Assembly (NCBI GenBank): GCA_051954695.1
Contig: JBQCHL010000018.1
Coordinates: 372,001-436,000 of the forward strand
Source: Terrimonas_A sp051954695
GTDB taxonomy: Bacteria > Bacteroidota > Bacteroidia > Chitinophagales > Chitinophagaceae
Length of the DNA stretch: 64,000 nucleotides
Direction of reading: 5' to 3'
In this document: in pieces, positions 7,297 through 17,238 of the stretch
How the letters are laid out: every line of letters begins with the position of its first letter
Position numbering within the stretch: position 1 is the first letter of the stretch
The notes under the pieces: model-generated
Seen by the model: only the letters and a program-made list of their open reading frames with translations
Databases searched by the model: none
Told to the model about the DNA's origin: nothing
Program-made: the position numbers and the translations under genes

Positions 7297-10200
7297 TTAG
7301 AAGTTGATACGGAGCCCCAATTGGCTGATATACCTCGCACTCAATCCTGGAACAGAGCTTGTGCTCAGGCCCCATGGTGTACCTGTTTGAGGGTTGAACC
7401 TGTATTGAGGTGTGAGATTGTTGGCAGAAACATATCCTGCAAACTGTATCAATGAATACTGATCGAAGTTCAGGAAGTAAGTTTTACCCCAGTTCCGGTT
7501 CAGCATATTGGTGAAGTTGGATACGTTGTAGCTCACTTGTACAGTGTAAGTTTTGCCTCCCAGTTTAATATTGAAGTCCTGCTGAACCTGCAGATCAATT
7601 ACATGGGTGAAAGGCAATCTTGAACCGTTACGTTCAGCAAACTGTCCTCTGCGTTTGCTCAGGTATTTGTTTCCTGCGATATAGTCATCCAGCATCTGAC
7701 GCTGATCTGCTGGTGTGTACGTTACGTTGTTCACTGTGTTGCTCAGGAATACCATTGATTGTATATCTGAAGAAGTGGGAACGTAGATCAGATCACCAAA
7801 AGTGCTGCGGCCATTATCACCGATCATGCTGTTAGAGTAGATATAGCTGAATGGTGCTCCCTGCTGACCATTGTAAACAAGGCTGACAGTTGTAGCCATT
7901 TTGTTTTTCAGGTAGCTGAACTTCTTGGATACATATGCACTGATGCGATGTCCCAGATCGAAGTCAGATGTAGAGCGAACTACAAAGTTTCTTCCCTGAA
8001 CAGTCTCCATGGTATTCCACTGAGAGTTGTTCTGAGAGCTGGTAGTTTCGTTGTTTACGATAGAGTTGCCATATACCCAGTTGGCATTGAAGGCCCAGCC
8101 ATCGCGGAAGGCTTTATCAATAGAAGCGCTTATGTTATAAGAGTAGCCTTTTTTACCTGGGTTATTGTACAACAGGTAAATACCTGTGTAGGGGTTAGCA
8201 CCGGAAGAACGAAGTGGAATATTAGCAGGAGTACCGCTGAAAGAATATACATTTCTTGAACCTGCTCCAACAGATGTCATGGTCGGAGGCAGAATGTTTA
8301 CGTTCTGGTAGTATATTTCTTGCAGGTTCTTGGTGAATAAACCTTCAACTGTTACTGTCCATCCTTTGCCCAGTTGTTTGTCAACTGCGAGTGATGTACG
8401 GAAAATCTTAGGCAGTTTGAACTCTTTTGCCATCAGGTCCATCTGACCTTTGGAGTTAGCTAGGCTGATTCCGAAATCAGCAGAAGTATACTGATTGTAT
8501 GGGTCAGGTCTGAAGAACGGAGCAGGAACAGAAGAGATCTGTGCTGCTGTAGGGTCAATACCTCCAACACTCACACCATTGTTGTTGTATACGCCACCAG
8601 GCCATACAAGCGGCATACGTCCTGTGAACAGACCAACACCACCACGGATAGTGATTCTTTCTTCAGGTATGCGGTAAGTAAATCCAACCCTTGGAGAAAC
8701 TGACCAGGGCACATTGGCAATCTGTCCTGAACGTGCGCCACGGAGGTCGTAGTAAGGAGAGATTTTAGCAATGGCTGAATCGTTGAAGAAAGCGTCTGTT
8801 CTTGGTGTTGTCAGGAATTCAGTTTTGTCCATACGAACACCCAGGTTCAGCGTAAAGCGATCAGTTAACCTGACCTCATCATTAACGAAGAATGCAAGGT
8901 TGAGGTATTTGAATGCTGCAGCGGATGCTGTACCTTTTTCATTGTTGTTATCCAACAGAGAGAAGCTGCGTTGATAACGGGTAGGGTTCTGACCTGTCAT
9001 GAAAGCATTCAGGTTGGCATACGTATAGGTTCCGAAGTTATCACGGATGAATACGTTTTTGGCATCACTGTAAAGGTTGTCAGTACCGATTGTCATTGCA
9101 TGTTTGCCCAGGTTGATCTTGAAGGCATCATACAGTGTCCAGTTTTTCTGAGCCAGCAGGTTAGCGCCGGAGAAATTCTCAGTTCCGAATACATAACGGC
9201 CTGAACCATCGTTGATCGTTACCCGTGGGAATGGCTGTCCGATCGGGTTTCTGTCATCCAGTACATTGGTATAGGTCAACAGGAAACGGTTGGTGCTGCC
9301 ACGTTTGAAAGTACTTCTCAACTCAGCAGTCGCTGTGTGAGTAGTGGTAGGGAAGATATAACCGTTGTTATAGAAATTGATAGAAGTAGTGCTGCTGGAA
9401 GAAGTGTTATACCGCTCACCATCATTGTAACGGTAGCTGAAGGTAAGTTTATTGGCACTGTTAAGGTTCCAGTCAACTTTTGCAGTGATACGGGTCGCTT
9501 TTACTTTTTCGGGGTTGTCCAGGAAAGTGCCTGGCTCATAGCCGAATGTATTCCTTAAGTAGTTAGCTAATTTGTTCACTGAATCGATATTGCCATTTCC
9601 GCGGTAAGTGCTCATGTCAAATGGCTGTGGACGCTCTTCTTTCTGGTATTCTCCCAATAAGAAGAAGAAGAGTTTGTTTTTGATGATCGGTCCGCCAACC
9701 CTGAAACCATAAAGCTGGTTTTTGAAAGGTGCGAGGCGGGTAGCATTTGCTTTGGGAACACCAGGTGTTTTACCGGCAAGCTTTTCGTTCCTGTAATATC
9801 CCCATACAGATCCTGTAACGGTATTTGTTCCGGAACGGGTTGTAGCATTGATACCACCACCGGTGAAACCACCGATCGAAGCGTCATAAGGGGATATAAC
9901 TACCTGGAACTGATCGATAGCGTCGATAGAAATGGGGTTGATATTGGCCTGGCCACCGTTTGTACCGGATGCGGCAATACCAAACACGTCATTATTAATG
10001 GCACCATCAATATAAAAGGCATTAAAGCGGTTGTTCTGACCTGCGATAGAGATACCTGCTCCGTCTGAAGTCACTTTAGCCTGGGGGGTATATCTGAGGT
10101 AGTCATTCAGGTTTCTGTTAACCGTAGGAATGCCGTTTATTTTATCTCTGCCGATAGCTGTTTCAGTGCCTACACGGCCGGCATTTCCTGTCCTTCTGGC

Positions 10201-10563
10201 TGCCACAACAACCTCTGTCAGGTTGCCGGTAGCATCTGGAAGTACTATATTAAAGTTTGCCTTGTCTCCAAGTGTGAGGAAAACATCGTTTCTTGTTTCG
10301 GGAGTGAAACCAACAAAGGAGAAAGTGATGGAATAAGGACCGCCGGGCTGCATATTGTTTATATTGAAGCTGCCGCCGCTGCGCGAAATTACCCGGTAAA
10401 GTGTTCCTGTAGGTACGTGAGTCGCTGTAATTGTAGCTCCTACGAGAGGTTCATTGTTCGAACCCTTTACAGTACCGCCTATACTACTGTTCGTTTCTTG
10501 AGCCAATAAGGCAAAAGGAATAGCCAACAACAACACAAGCGATTGTGTGAGTCTCTTAAGCAT
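7297..10563 (-). CDS. Oar-type TonB-dependent outer membrane receptor
   Basis: A TonB-dependent receptor of 1088 residues. After a signal peptide ending ...LALLAQ, it has a carboxypeptidase-like regulatory (CNA-B/CarboxypepD_reg) domain at about residues 25-110, with GTVKGSNNEPLVGATI. A plug domain follows, with FYIDGAINNDVFG and GGINATTRSGTN, then a long 22-stranded barrel ending in an aromatic residue (LGLRINF). This architecture matches Oar-like receptors rather than SusC, and no SusD partner is present. The substrate is unknown. The upstream ATG at 10593 is less likely, because ATG 10563 (MLKRLTQSLVLLL) places the signal peptide correctly. Confidence 0.88.
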   Translation of the reverse strand: MLKRLTQSLVLLLAIPFALLAQETNSSIGGTVKGSNNEPLVGATITATHVPTGTLYRVISRSGGSFNINNMQPGGPYSITFSFVGFTPETRNDVFLTLGDKANFNIVLPDATGNLTEVVVAARRTGNAGRVGTETAIGRDKINGIPTVNRNLNDYLRYTPQAKVTSDGAGISIAGQNNRFNAFYIDGAINNDVFGIAASGTNGGQANINPISIDAIDQFQVVISPYDASIGGFTGGGINATTRSGTNTVTGSVWGYYRNEKLAGKTPGVPKANATRLAPFKNQLYGFRVGGPIIKNKLFFFLLGEYQKEERPQPFDMSTYRGNGNIDSVNKLANYLRNTFGYEPGTFLDNPEKVKATRITAKVDWNLNSANKLTFSYRYNDGERYNTSSSSTTSINFYNNGYIFPTTTHTATAELRSTFKRGSTNRFLLTYTNVLDDRNPIGQPFPRVTINDGSGRYVFGTENFSGANLLAQKNWTLYDAFKINLGKHAMTIGTDNLYSDAKNVFIRDNFGTYTYANLNAFMTGQNPTRYQRSFSLLDNNNEKGTASAAAFKYLNLAFFVNDEVRLTDRFTLNLGVRMDKTEFLTTPRTDAFFNDSAIAKISPYYDLRGARSGQIANVPWSVSPRVGFTYRIPEERITIRGGVGLFTGRMPLVWPGGVYNNNGVSVGGIDPTAAQISSVPAPFFRPDPYNQYTSADFGISLANSKGQMDLMAKEFKLPKIFRTSLAVDKQLGKGWTVTVEGLFTKNLQEIYYQNVNILPPTMTSVGAGSRNVYSFSGTPANIPLRSSGANPYTGIYLLYNNPGKKGYSYNISASIDKAFRDGWAFNANWVYGNSIVNNETTSSQNNSQWNTMETVQGRNFVVRSTSDFDLGHRISAYVSKKFSYLKNKMATTVSLVYNGQQGAPFSYIYSNSMIGDNGRSTFGDLIYVPTSSDIQSMVFLSNTVNNVTYTPADQRQMLDDYIAGNKYLSKRRGQFAERNGSRLPFTHVIDLQVQQDFNIKLGGKTYTVQVSYNVSNFTNMLNRNWGKTYFLNFDQYSLIQFAGYVSANNLTPQYRFNPQTGTPWGLSTSSVPGLSARYISQLGLRINF

Positions 10564-10795
10564 ATTAGTTAAATTTTCGTGATTGTGGTGCAAAGAAAGG
10601 GATTATTCCATTACTAAATATAGCCAAAATATTAACAAATTGTCACGCTATAATACCCGTGAAGGACAGTCTGCTAGGGGTTTATGCTGCTTTTGTTCTT
10701 TAGCAGTTTTGTACTTATACATACCCTCCTGGTCACTAAGCGGCTAAATGTTATGCTTGTTTTCAAGCCAACTTTCGCTTCCTTTCTTTGTTTAT

Positions 10796-10803
10796 TACCT
10801 TTG
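10796..10803 (+). promoter_or_regulatory. -7 promoter element TACCTTTG for ribBA
   Basis: Exact TAnnTTTG match, 15 bases before the ribBA start codon, with a weak TTTC at about the -33 position. A short leader is predicted, leaving no room for an FMN riboswitch. Confidence 0.55.
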
Positions 10804-10818
10804 TAAAAATTACACTGT

Positions 10819-12030
10819 ATGTTCGATTCCATAGAGGATGCGATCCGGGATATCCGGAATGGCAAAATGGTAGTGGTCGTAGATGATGAAGACCGTGAAA
10901 ATGAAGGCGATTTTATTACAGCCGCAGCCAATATAACCCCTGAAATAGTCAATTTTATGAGTAAGCATGGCCGCGGACTGATCTGCGTGCCGCTGCCGGA
11001 AGACCGTTGTGATGAACTCGGGCTTGAGCTCATGGTCAGCAATAATACAGCCCTTCATGAAACTGCTTTTACAGTTTCGGTTGATCTGCTGGGCAATGGC
11101 TGCACAACCGGTATTTCAGCCCATGACCGGGCAAAAACCATCCAGGCGCTGATTGATCCCTTCCTGGATTCCAAGGACTTAGGCCGTCCCGGCCATATTT
11201 TTCCTTTACGTGCCAAAAAGGGCGGTGTGCTCAGAAGGGCAGGGCATACTGAAGCTGCTGTTGACCTGGCCCGGCTGGCCGGTTTTCCCGCTCCTTATGG
11301 CGGAGTGCTGGTAGAGATCATGAACGACGACGGCAGCATGGCCCGGCTTCCCGAACTGATCGAAGTGGCAAAAAAATTCGATTTCCGGCTTATTTCCATA
11401 AAGGACCTTATAGAATACAGGATAAAACGCGATTCCCTGATCGAAGAAATCGTTCGCGTGGACATGCCTACCAAATATGGCGACTTTAAGCTGGTCGCTT
11501 TCAAGGAAAAGAATTCCGTGAACGAGCACCTGGCCCTTATAAAAGGCGAGTGGGCAAAAGATGAGCCCGTACTTACCCGTGTGCACTCATCCTGTTTCAC
11601 TGGCGATATCCTTGGCTCGCTCCGCTGCGATTGCGGGGAGCAACTGCATAAAGCCATGGAAATGGTACAAAAAGAAGGGAAGGGGGTGATCCTTTATATG
11701 AACCAGGAAGGCCGCGGTATTGGCCTGCTTAATAAATTAAAAGCATACCGCCTCCAGGAAGAAGGTATGGACACTGTTGAAGCAAACCTGCATCTTGGCT
11801 TCCAGATGGACCAGCGCGATTATGGCGTAGGCGCCCAGATCCTCCGCTCGCTGGGTATCACCAAACTGCGTTTGATGAGCAATAATCCCAGGAAACGCGT
11901 AGGGCTGATCGGGTATGGACTGGAGATCGTGGAAAACATTCCTATCCAGATCCACCCTAACCCGCATAATGAAAAATATTTACAGACAAAGAGAGATAAG
12001 TTGGGACATGAGTTGAGTCGGGAGTCTTGA
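10819..12030 (+). CDS. ribBA: Bifunctional DHBP synthase / GTP cyclohydrolase II
   Basis: Supplies both precursors of riboflavin: it makes 3,4-dihydroxy-2-butanone-4-phosphate from ribulose-5-phosphate and opens the GTP ring. Residues 1-200 are the RibB domain, with VVVDDEDRENEGDF and the THDRAKT-equivalent SAHDRAKTI segment. Residues 205-395 are the RibA domain, with the zinc-binding pattern SSCFTGDILGSLRCDCGEQL and catalytic-site LYMNQEGRGIG. The 403-residue length is normal for the fusion. It converges on the TamB-like gene with a 19-base gap. Confidence 0.95.
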   Translation: MFDSIEDAIRDIRNGKMVVVVDDEDRENEGDFITAAANITPEIVNFMSKHGRGLICVPLPEDRCDELGLELMVSNNTALHETAFTVSVDLLGNGCTTGISAHDRAKTIQALIDPFLDSKDLGRPGHIFPLRAKKGGVLRRAGHTEAAVDLARLAGFPAPYGGVLVEIMNDDGSMARLPELIEVAKKFDFRLISIKDLIEYRIKRDSLIEEIVRVDMPTKYGDFKLVAFKEKNSVNEHLALIKGEWAKDEPVLTRVHSSCFTGDILGSLRCDCGEQLHKAMEMVQKEGKGVILYMNQEGRGIGLLNKLKAYRLQEEGMDTVEANLHLGFQMDQRDYGVGAQILRSLGITKLRLMSNNPRKRVGLIGYGLEIVENIPIQIHPNPHNEKYLQTKRDKLGHELSRES

Positions 12031-12049
12031 GACGAAGTCTAAAGTCAAC

Positions 12050-15000
12050 TTAGTTTGAAGGATTTTTCTTTGTGCTGTCAGCAACAGGTTTTGGAGGAGG
12101 GGGTATAGAATCATTTCTATTCCCTTTCCTCTTTTTCTTTCCTCCAAAGAAATCGGTAAGGTTATCGAATTCTTTCCGGTAAGCGATGCTGGCCCCTGAC
12201 CTTTGTGTTCTTGCTGCGCCGGTGCTGCTGGTGGTAAGATAGTCGAGGTTTTGCCGGTAGAAAAAGCTTGCACGGATCGTACCACTTTGATTGATCAGCC
12301 ATTCTGCTGTTACATCAGGAAGAAACTGCACGTTTTGCTGGATGGTAGCCTGTAAGGGTACATCCAGCGTACTTCCCAGTGTTACAATAAAACGGTCTTT
12401 GAACAAAGAGATCGGCACGTTCACATTAAAATTGCTCTGGTTGATATTAAAATTGTTATTGCTTTGCTGATCAAGCAGGTTGCGGTTATACACAGAACCG
12501 CTGAAGTTAATGCTGATATTGTCGGTCTTCAGGATTTTGGATAGTTCGCTGTTCAATTTTTTATTGATCTCGTTAAAAAACAGACCAGACAAACTGGAAA
12601 TGGTATTATAGGTCAGTTCATTGATGGCAGAGCCGAATCCACCGGTATTGGTAGTAGCAGTTTCAGGCGGCGCAAAACTGTTGAACACGATCAGGTAAGT
12701 GACCTGGCGGTTGATCTCATTCTCGTTCTTCTCCATTTGTTCAATATTGGAAGCCACAGAGAAATCGCTGTTCACTTTACTATTTGGAGGGAATTCCAGG
12801 GTGAATTTAAAGTCGGGCGAAAACAGGTCGCCGGAAAGATCAACGACCACATACACATCTTCTCTTAATCTTGCATAAGCATTATCAAAATTCAATGCAC
12901 TTGCGAGAGGGGCAAAACTTACGTTCTCTGCAGTGTACATTGCTTCAAACTTGATCTTTGCATCGTAAGGATCGCCGCTCCACGAAATATTATTGACAGA
13001 TCCTTTTTTGATCACGAATGGTTTCTTGAAGAACGACTGGAAGGTGAAAAGATAGCTTCCTTCTTCAATGTCAAAACTGCCTCGCATACTCAGTTTTTCC
13101 GTGGTGCCGGAATGTATATTCAATGATCCTGATCCTCTGCCTTCTATTTTATCACCTGTCAGATCATCGAGTATCACTTTTACTGTTACCATAGGATTGG
13201 CAGTAAGATCCACGTCATAAGTGATATTGCCTGCGCCTGTATTGAGGCTGCTATCGCTCATTTCCCGCCCGTATTTTCTTTCCACCAGGAAATCAGCAAT
13301 ACCCGATTCCCTGGCTTTGGACGATGGAATGGTAACCACGCTGCTATCGCTGGTAGAGGCAATGGCATCGATCTTCATAAAGAGCTCCGATTGCGGGCCT
13401 GATAGAGAGAAGGAGCCTGTACCTTTTACCCTGCCATAGAATTGCTGGTTATCATTATACGTTGTATTCAATACAAGAATAGGACGGTTGTTTTCCGGCC
13501 CGGTAGTATTGGGTTTGCGGGTTGATACGGTGAGATCAAAGAACATATCCCTGAACGCATTGTGCTGGATGGTGCCGGTGAGATATACGGGGTTGCCTGT
13601 AACTGTATCTTTCAGCACTATACCGCTCAGATCAATTTCGGTAGGTTTCAGTTCCAGGTCAGTATCCTGGATCTTATAAAAGCACTGGGTAAAAATAACT
13701 TTCATGCCTGCATCCTGCAATCGCCCTTTGCCTGTGATCTGTAATTTGCTTAGCTCGCCATGCAAAGTGAAATCACCGGTAACATATCCCGAGATATTGG
13801 TAAATAAAGTACCCAAAAAACGTTCGAGTATGCTTAGTTGGAAATGATTTGCTTTTAGAGCGATCTGGTTTTTCTGTTGTTCCTCCGGTGTGCTCAGGAA
13901 GAGGTTGACATCAAAAGATAAATTATTGTCGACATTGACCGTATTACCATTTACTTTCAGCTCTTTTGTTTTGTTCTCATAGGAGAGGCTTGCGGTCACA
14001 TTCCCGATGGAGTCATTATCGAGCCGGACGCTCTCCGCCACTATATCTTTGGAAGAGATATACATATTGTTCATCGGGTCTTCCACCAGGATATTACCTG
14101 AAACAAGGCCTTCCAGCCTGTTGTGCGGCATAAAGAAGGGTGCGAAATCACCTACGTTGATCTTTTTCAGTTCTACCAGCAGATCATTCCAGTCGCCGGT
14201 TTCAGAAGGCTTGGTCCTCATCCTTACTTCCTGGTTGTTTTCCCGAAGCACCAATTGGCCGCTGGCCGGTATATTATTCCGGAATTCCAGTTCCCCATTC
14301 TCCTCAATGGTCCAGGTTTTACTGTTCACCACAAAAGAAGACGGCTGCATTTCTATTTTCACGCCATTGTTGAACGTTAATACGCGCGCATTAATATTGG
14401 CCCGGTTAATGGCCTGGTTGGCTCCTGTATACAATTTCACCAGCGATGTATCATTATGTGCTTCCACCCGGAAGATCGCCAGTGGCACATTGAGGCTGTC
14501 GCTGACATTGATATTGGTGACCGATCCAAATACGGAAAGGCTGTCTGCTGTGCCTTTGGCAGTTAACCGGAAATCGTCAAAATTGTATTTCTGGTATTTG
14601 AACTGTGGTATTTCCACATTGAGATTGAGCTGGTTATTGCCCGTGTGTACATTACCATAAATATGGCTGTTGTCAAAGCCCGCAAGACTGCTATCAATCA
14701 GTTTTATATACTGGTCGATATACTTGGTAGTGATATTGAAAGTGAGTGAATCGTTTTCCGGCAATTTGCTCGGCGGTTGCACATAGGCCGGGTAATATTT
14801 ATTCAGGAATAACTTAAATGCATCGGGCAGGTCAAGAATACTGAAGTTGCCTGCGATGTCTGCTTCAAATTCATTGGAGCGGGCTGTAAGCGTTTTTATT
14901 CCATTGATATAAGCTGATGAAACGATGAGCGAATCAAAGGGGAGTGGATTGCCATCTTTAGATAAAGAAGCATCCGTGATGCTTGCATGCCCCAGGAAAT

Positions 15001-16927
15001 TATCAATGCTGTTGCCAGTGAAATCGAGGTTGAACTTACCTGCAAAGGCAAGGTCATCATTGGTCAGGTTCAGTTTTTTGAGATTGGCTTTTTGTACTTC
15101 TGCAAGGAAATTGAAAGTCGGCTCCTCTGCATTATTGAAGTCGATAACCCCGTTCAGTGTCAGTTGAGCTTCAGGGTCGTCGATGGATGCCTGCCCGTCA
15201 AATCTTTTTTTATCCAGCTTGCCTTTCAGCACGATATTGTTATAGCGGTAGCCATTGTAATCGGCAAAGCGGATCTTGCCATCTATATCTGTTTGCAGTG
15301 TTTTTATATTGAATCCTTTTCCTTTTACTGACCCGTTGAGTGCTACAATTCCTATCTTACTGTCTCCCAGGAAATCGCCCAGCTTAAAATAATCGGTGGC
15401 AATGGTCCCTGAATAGATAGGCTCCTGCTTTGCAGGCAACTTCATATTAAGGTCACTGGTAAGAATGCCGAGATTGGTTTGAATGGTACCGAATGTTACG
15501 AAGTCGCGCACAAACCCTGTAAAGTTCCCATTAAAGCGGATGAATTGCAGCTTGCGGAGATCGGGTTGTGTAACATTCCGGATAGCGGGAACAAAAGCTA
15601 CTGCATCATTGTAGGTTGTTCTGAAATCATTAGCCTTGAAATCAATAAAGGTTTGATTGATATCTGGAAGACCGGTCATGCTGATATCTCCGTTGAGCAG
15701 TGTATTATTACCTGCCTGTATTACCAGGTTGCGGCCATAGAGATCATCCACTGAGCCCCGGATCACACCTTTCAGCGTGATATTCTTTTTCCATGTCTTC
15801 ATGGCGGGAGCAAAAAAAGCGATATCATCACTGTCAATCTCCGAATTATTAAAGCGGCCCTGCATTTTTACGGCATGGAGGAAATCATCCAGGTCGCTGA
15901 ACCGGGCGAAGCGCATGCTGAACTGGTCGCGGATAATGCTGTTGTTGGTCTTAATATTGAGTTTATCAAAACTCATTTCCTGCGGGGTGACTTTCACGTT
16001 CGCCACCATATCCTTCACTTCAAACCCGCTGCGTTCCCTTGTTTGCAGGTTGAGCAAAGCTGTAATGGTATCCTTTTCCCAGCGGAGGCCTGTGAAGCTG
16101 GTATTGATCTTTGCAAATTCAATATTCTTTCCATCAAAAACCCCGGCCTCGGGTGCTGAAGCTGTAGAGCTGCCGGTTTTGAATGTGCCATTCGTGATTT
16201 CCAGTTTATCTGCCTCGATCACCCAACCGGCACTGTTCCATTTCAGTGCAGAATCGGATATAGGAACTGCAGGAGATTCCTGGCTGCTGTCGGCCGAGGC
16301 GGGCTTACGGCGCGGATAATTATATAAGCTGAAATGAGGGTCGACAATATGGAGTGAGCCGAGGCTGATCGTTTTCTTCGACAGGTTTATATCATCTGCG
16401 CTCAAGGAAAAAGAAGTCAGCCTTACAGTCATATCCTGGCCCAGCCATCCATCTTTTTTTACAAAAGAAATATTTTTAAAGTCGATCTGTTTCAGGTTCA
16501 GTTGCGTGCCACCCTCAGACTTACCGGAGGAAGGAGAGGAAAAATAATCGATGAGGAACTGGTGGTTCCAGACAGAATCGGTGCGTTGCATCTGAATCAC
16601 TGCATCTGAAAGCCCGATATATTTCAGTTCTATATTTTTTTTAAAGAAAAACCAGTCGGTAATGCGCACTCTTACTTCGCCGGCGTATAATAAAGTGTCC
16701 TGGTGCTGATCTTCTACCAACACACCCTGCAGGTGCATATTATTGAAAAGGGAAAAATCAACTTTTTTGATGTCGACCCTGGCATGAAGGTCTTTGGAAA
16801 GCCGTTTGGTCACTTTTCCTACGATCCAGTTCTGCCCGAAAGGTGTTTGAATAAAAAGCCAGGCCGCCAGTATCAGTAACAGCAATGACAGAAATACCCA
16901 GCCGACTATTTTTTTAAATCTTTTCAG
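12050..16927 (-). CDS. tamB: TamB/DUF490-domain translocation and assembly protein
   Basis: A very large (about 1625 aa) envelope protein of the AsmA/TamB superfamily, thought to bridge the inner and outer membranes for lipid transport or outer-membrane protein assembly. It has one N-terminal membrane helix ending in LFIQTPFGQNW, a long run of beta-rich AsmA-like repeats, and a C-terminal TamB (DUF490) domain in roughly the last 450 residues with SVNNISWSGDPYDAKIKFEA. It ends in a basic, Pro-rich tail. There is no ATG or GTG at a sensible place. CTG at 16927 would give MKRFKKIVGWVF, the expected family N-terminus; TTG 16885 would cut into the helix. A TamA/BamA-like partner is absent nearby. 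Confidence 0.85.
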   Translation of the reverse strand: MKRFKKIVGWVFLSLLLLILAAWLFIQTPFGQNWIVGKVTKRLSKDLHARVDIKKVDFSLFNNMHLQGVLVEDQHQDTLLYAGEVRVRITDWFFFKKNIELKYIGLSDAVIQMQRTDSVWNHQFLIDYFSSPSSGKSEGGTQLNLKQIDFKNISFVKKDGWLGQDMTVRLTSFSLSADDINLSKKTISLGSLHIVDPHFSLYNYPRRKPASADSSQESPAVPISDSALKWNSAGWVIEADKLEITNGTFKTGSSTASAPEAGVFDGKNIEFAKINTSFTGLRWEKDTITALLNLQTRERSGFEVKDMVANVKVTPQEMSFDKLNIKTNNSIIRDQFSMRFARFSDLDDFLHAVKMQGRFNNSEIDSDDIAFFAPAMKTWKKNITLKGVIRGSVDDLYGRNLVIQAGNNTLLNGDISMTGLPDINQTFIDFKANDFRTTYNDAVAFVPAIRNVTQPDLRKLQFIRFNGNFTGFVRDFVTFGTIQTNLGILTSDLNMKLPAKQEPIYSGTIATDYFKLGDFLGDSKIGIVALNGSVKGKGFNIKTLQTDIDGKIRFADYNGYRYNNIVLKGKLDKKRFDGQASIDDPEAQLTLNGVIDFNNAEEPTFNFLAEVQKANLKKLNLTNDDLAFAGKFNLDFTGNSIDNFLGHASITDASLSKDGNPLPFDSLIVSSAYINGIKTLTARSNEFEADIAGNFSILDLPDAFKLFLNKYYPAYVQPPSKLPENDSLTFNITTKYIDQYIKLIDSSLAGFDNSHIYGNVHTGNNQLNLNVEIPQFKYQKYNFDDFRLTAKGTADSLSVFGSVTNINVSDSLNVPLAIFRVEAHNDTSLVKLYTGANQAINRANINARVLTFNNGVKIEMQPSSFVVNSKTWTIEENGELEFRNNIPASGQLVLRENNQEVRMRTKPSETGDWNDLLVELKKINVGDFAPFFMPHNRLEGLVSGNILVEDPMNNMYISSKDIVAESVRLDNDSIGNVTASLSYENKTKELKVNGNTVNVDNNLSFDVNLFLSTPEEQQKNQIALKANHFQLSILERFLGTLFTNISGYVTGDFTLHGELSKLQITGKGRLQDAGMKVIFTQCFYKIQDTDLELKPTEIDLSGIVLKDTVTGNPVYLTGTIQHNAFRDMFFDLTVSTRKPNTTGPENNRPILVLNTTYNDNQQFYGRVKGTGSFSLSGPQSELFMKIDAIASTSDSSVVTIPSSKARESGIADFLVERKYGREMSDSSLNTGAGNITYDVDLTANPMVTVKVILDDLTGDKIEGRGSGSLNIHSGTTEKLSMRGSFDIEEGSYLFTFQSFFKKPFVIKKGSVNNISWSGDPYDAKIKFEAMYTAENVSFAPLASALNFDNAYARLREDVYVVVDLSGDLFSPDFKFTLEFPPNSKVNSDFSVASNIEQMEKNENEINRQVTYLIVFNSFAPPETATTNTGGFGSAINELTYNTISSLSGLFFNEINKKLNSELSKILKTDNISINFSGSVYNRNLLDQQSNNNFNINQSNFNVNVPISLFKDRFIVTLGSTLDVPLQATIQQNVQFLPDVTAEWLINQSGTIRASFFYRQNLDYLTTSSTGAARTQRSGASIAYRKEFDNLTDFFGGKKKRKGNRNDSIPPPPKPVADSTKKNPSN

Positions 16928-17089
16928 GCACCCCTCAATTTAAAAAGTGTAAAAATACGCAATCACGGCCTTAGGGCAAATTTGGTACACATCTCTCTTT
17001 TTATTCTTTTGATAGACTTGGAAATCCAGCAAATGGTTTATTAGAGTGAAGATATAAGCAGCTTTTTTGTTTGGCCTGCGTAGGAATTT

Positions 17090-17156
17090 CCACAAAGGCA
17101 CAAAAGCCACAAAGTCCTTATTATTTTTTGGCTTTTTGCTCTTTGTGCCTTTGCGG
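17090..17156. repeat. Long palindromic intergenic repeat, copy 2
   Basis: Two 25-base arms (17090-17114 and 17132-17156) match at about 20 of 25 complementary positions around a 17-base loop. The sequence theme (CACAAAGGCACAAA...TTTGTGCCTTTG) is shared with copies at 3514 and 27891. It occupies the 311-base gap between the divergent TamB-like and asparaginase genes, so it does not sit where a terminator is expected. A 108-codon open frame across it appears to be chance. Confidence 0.7.
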
Positions 17157-17238
17157 GAGTCAAAGCTAAAATTCAAAGAATTCATGATCTCTACAGTTTT
17201 GCGGGAAAACTTCCAGTAAATTGCTCCAAAAACTGCAG

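Noticed and set aside
7297..10563. SusC of a polysaccharide utilisation locus
   Set aside because: No SusD, glycoside hydrolase or sigma/anti-sigma pair is adjacent, and the plug and N-terminal domain match Oar-like receptors.
10564..10818. FMN riboswitch before ribBA
   Set aside because: The predicted leader is only about 10 bases and the conserved FMN-aptamer boxes are absent.
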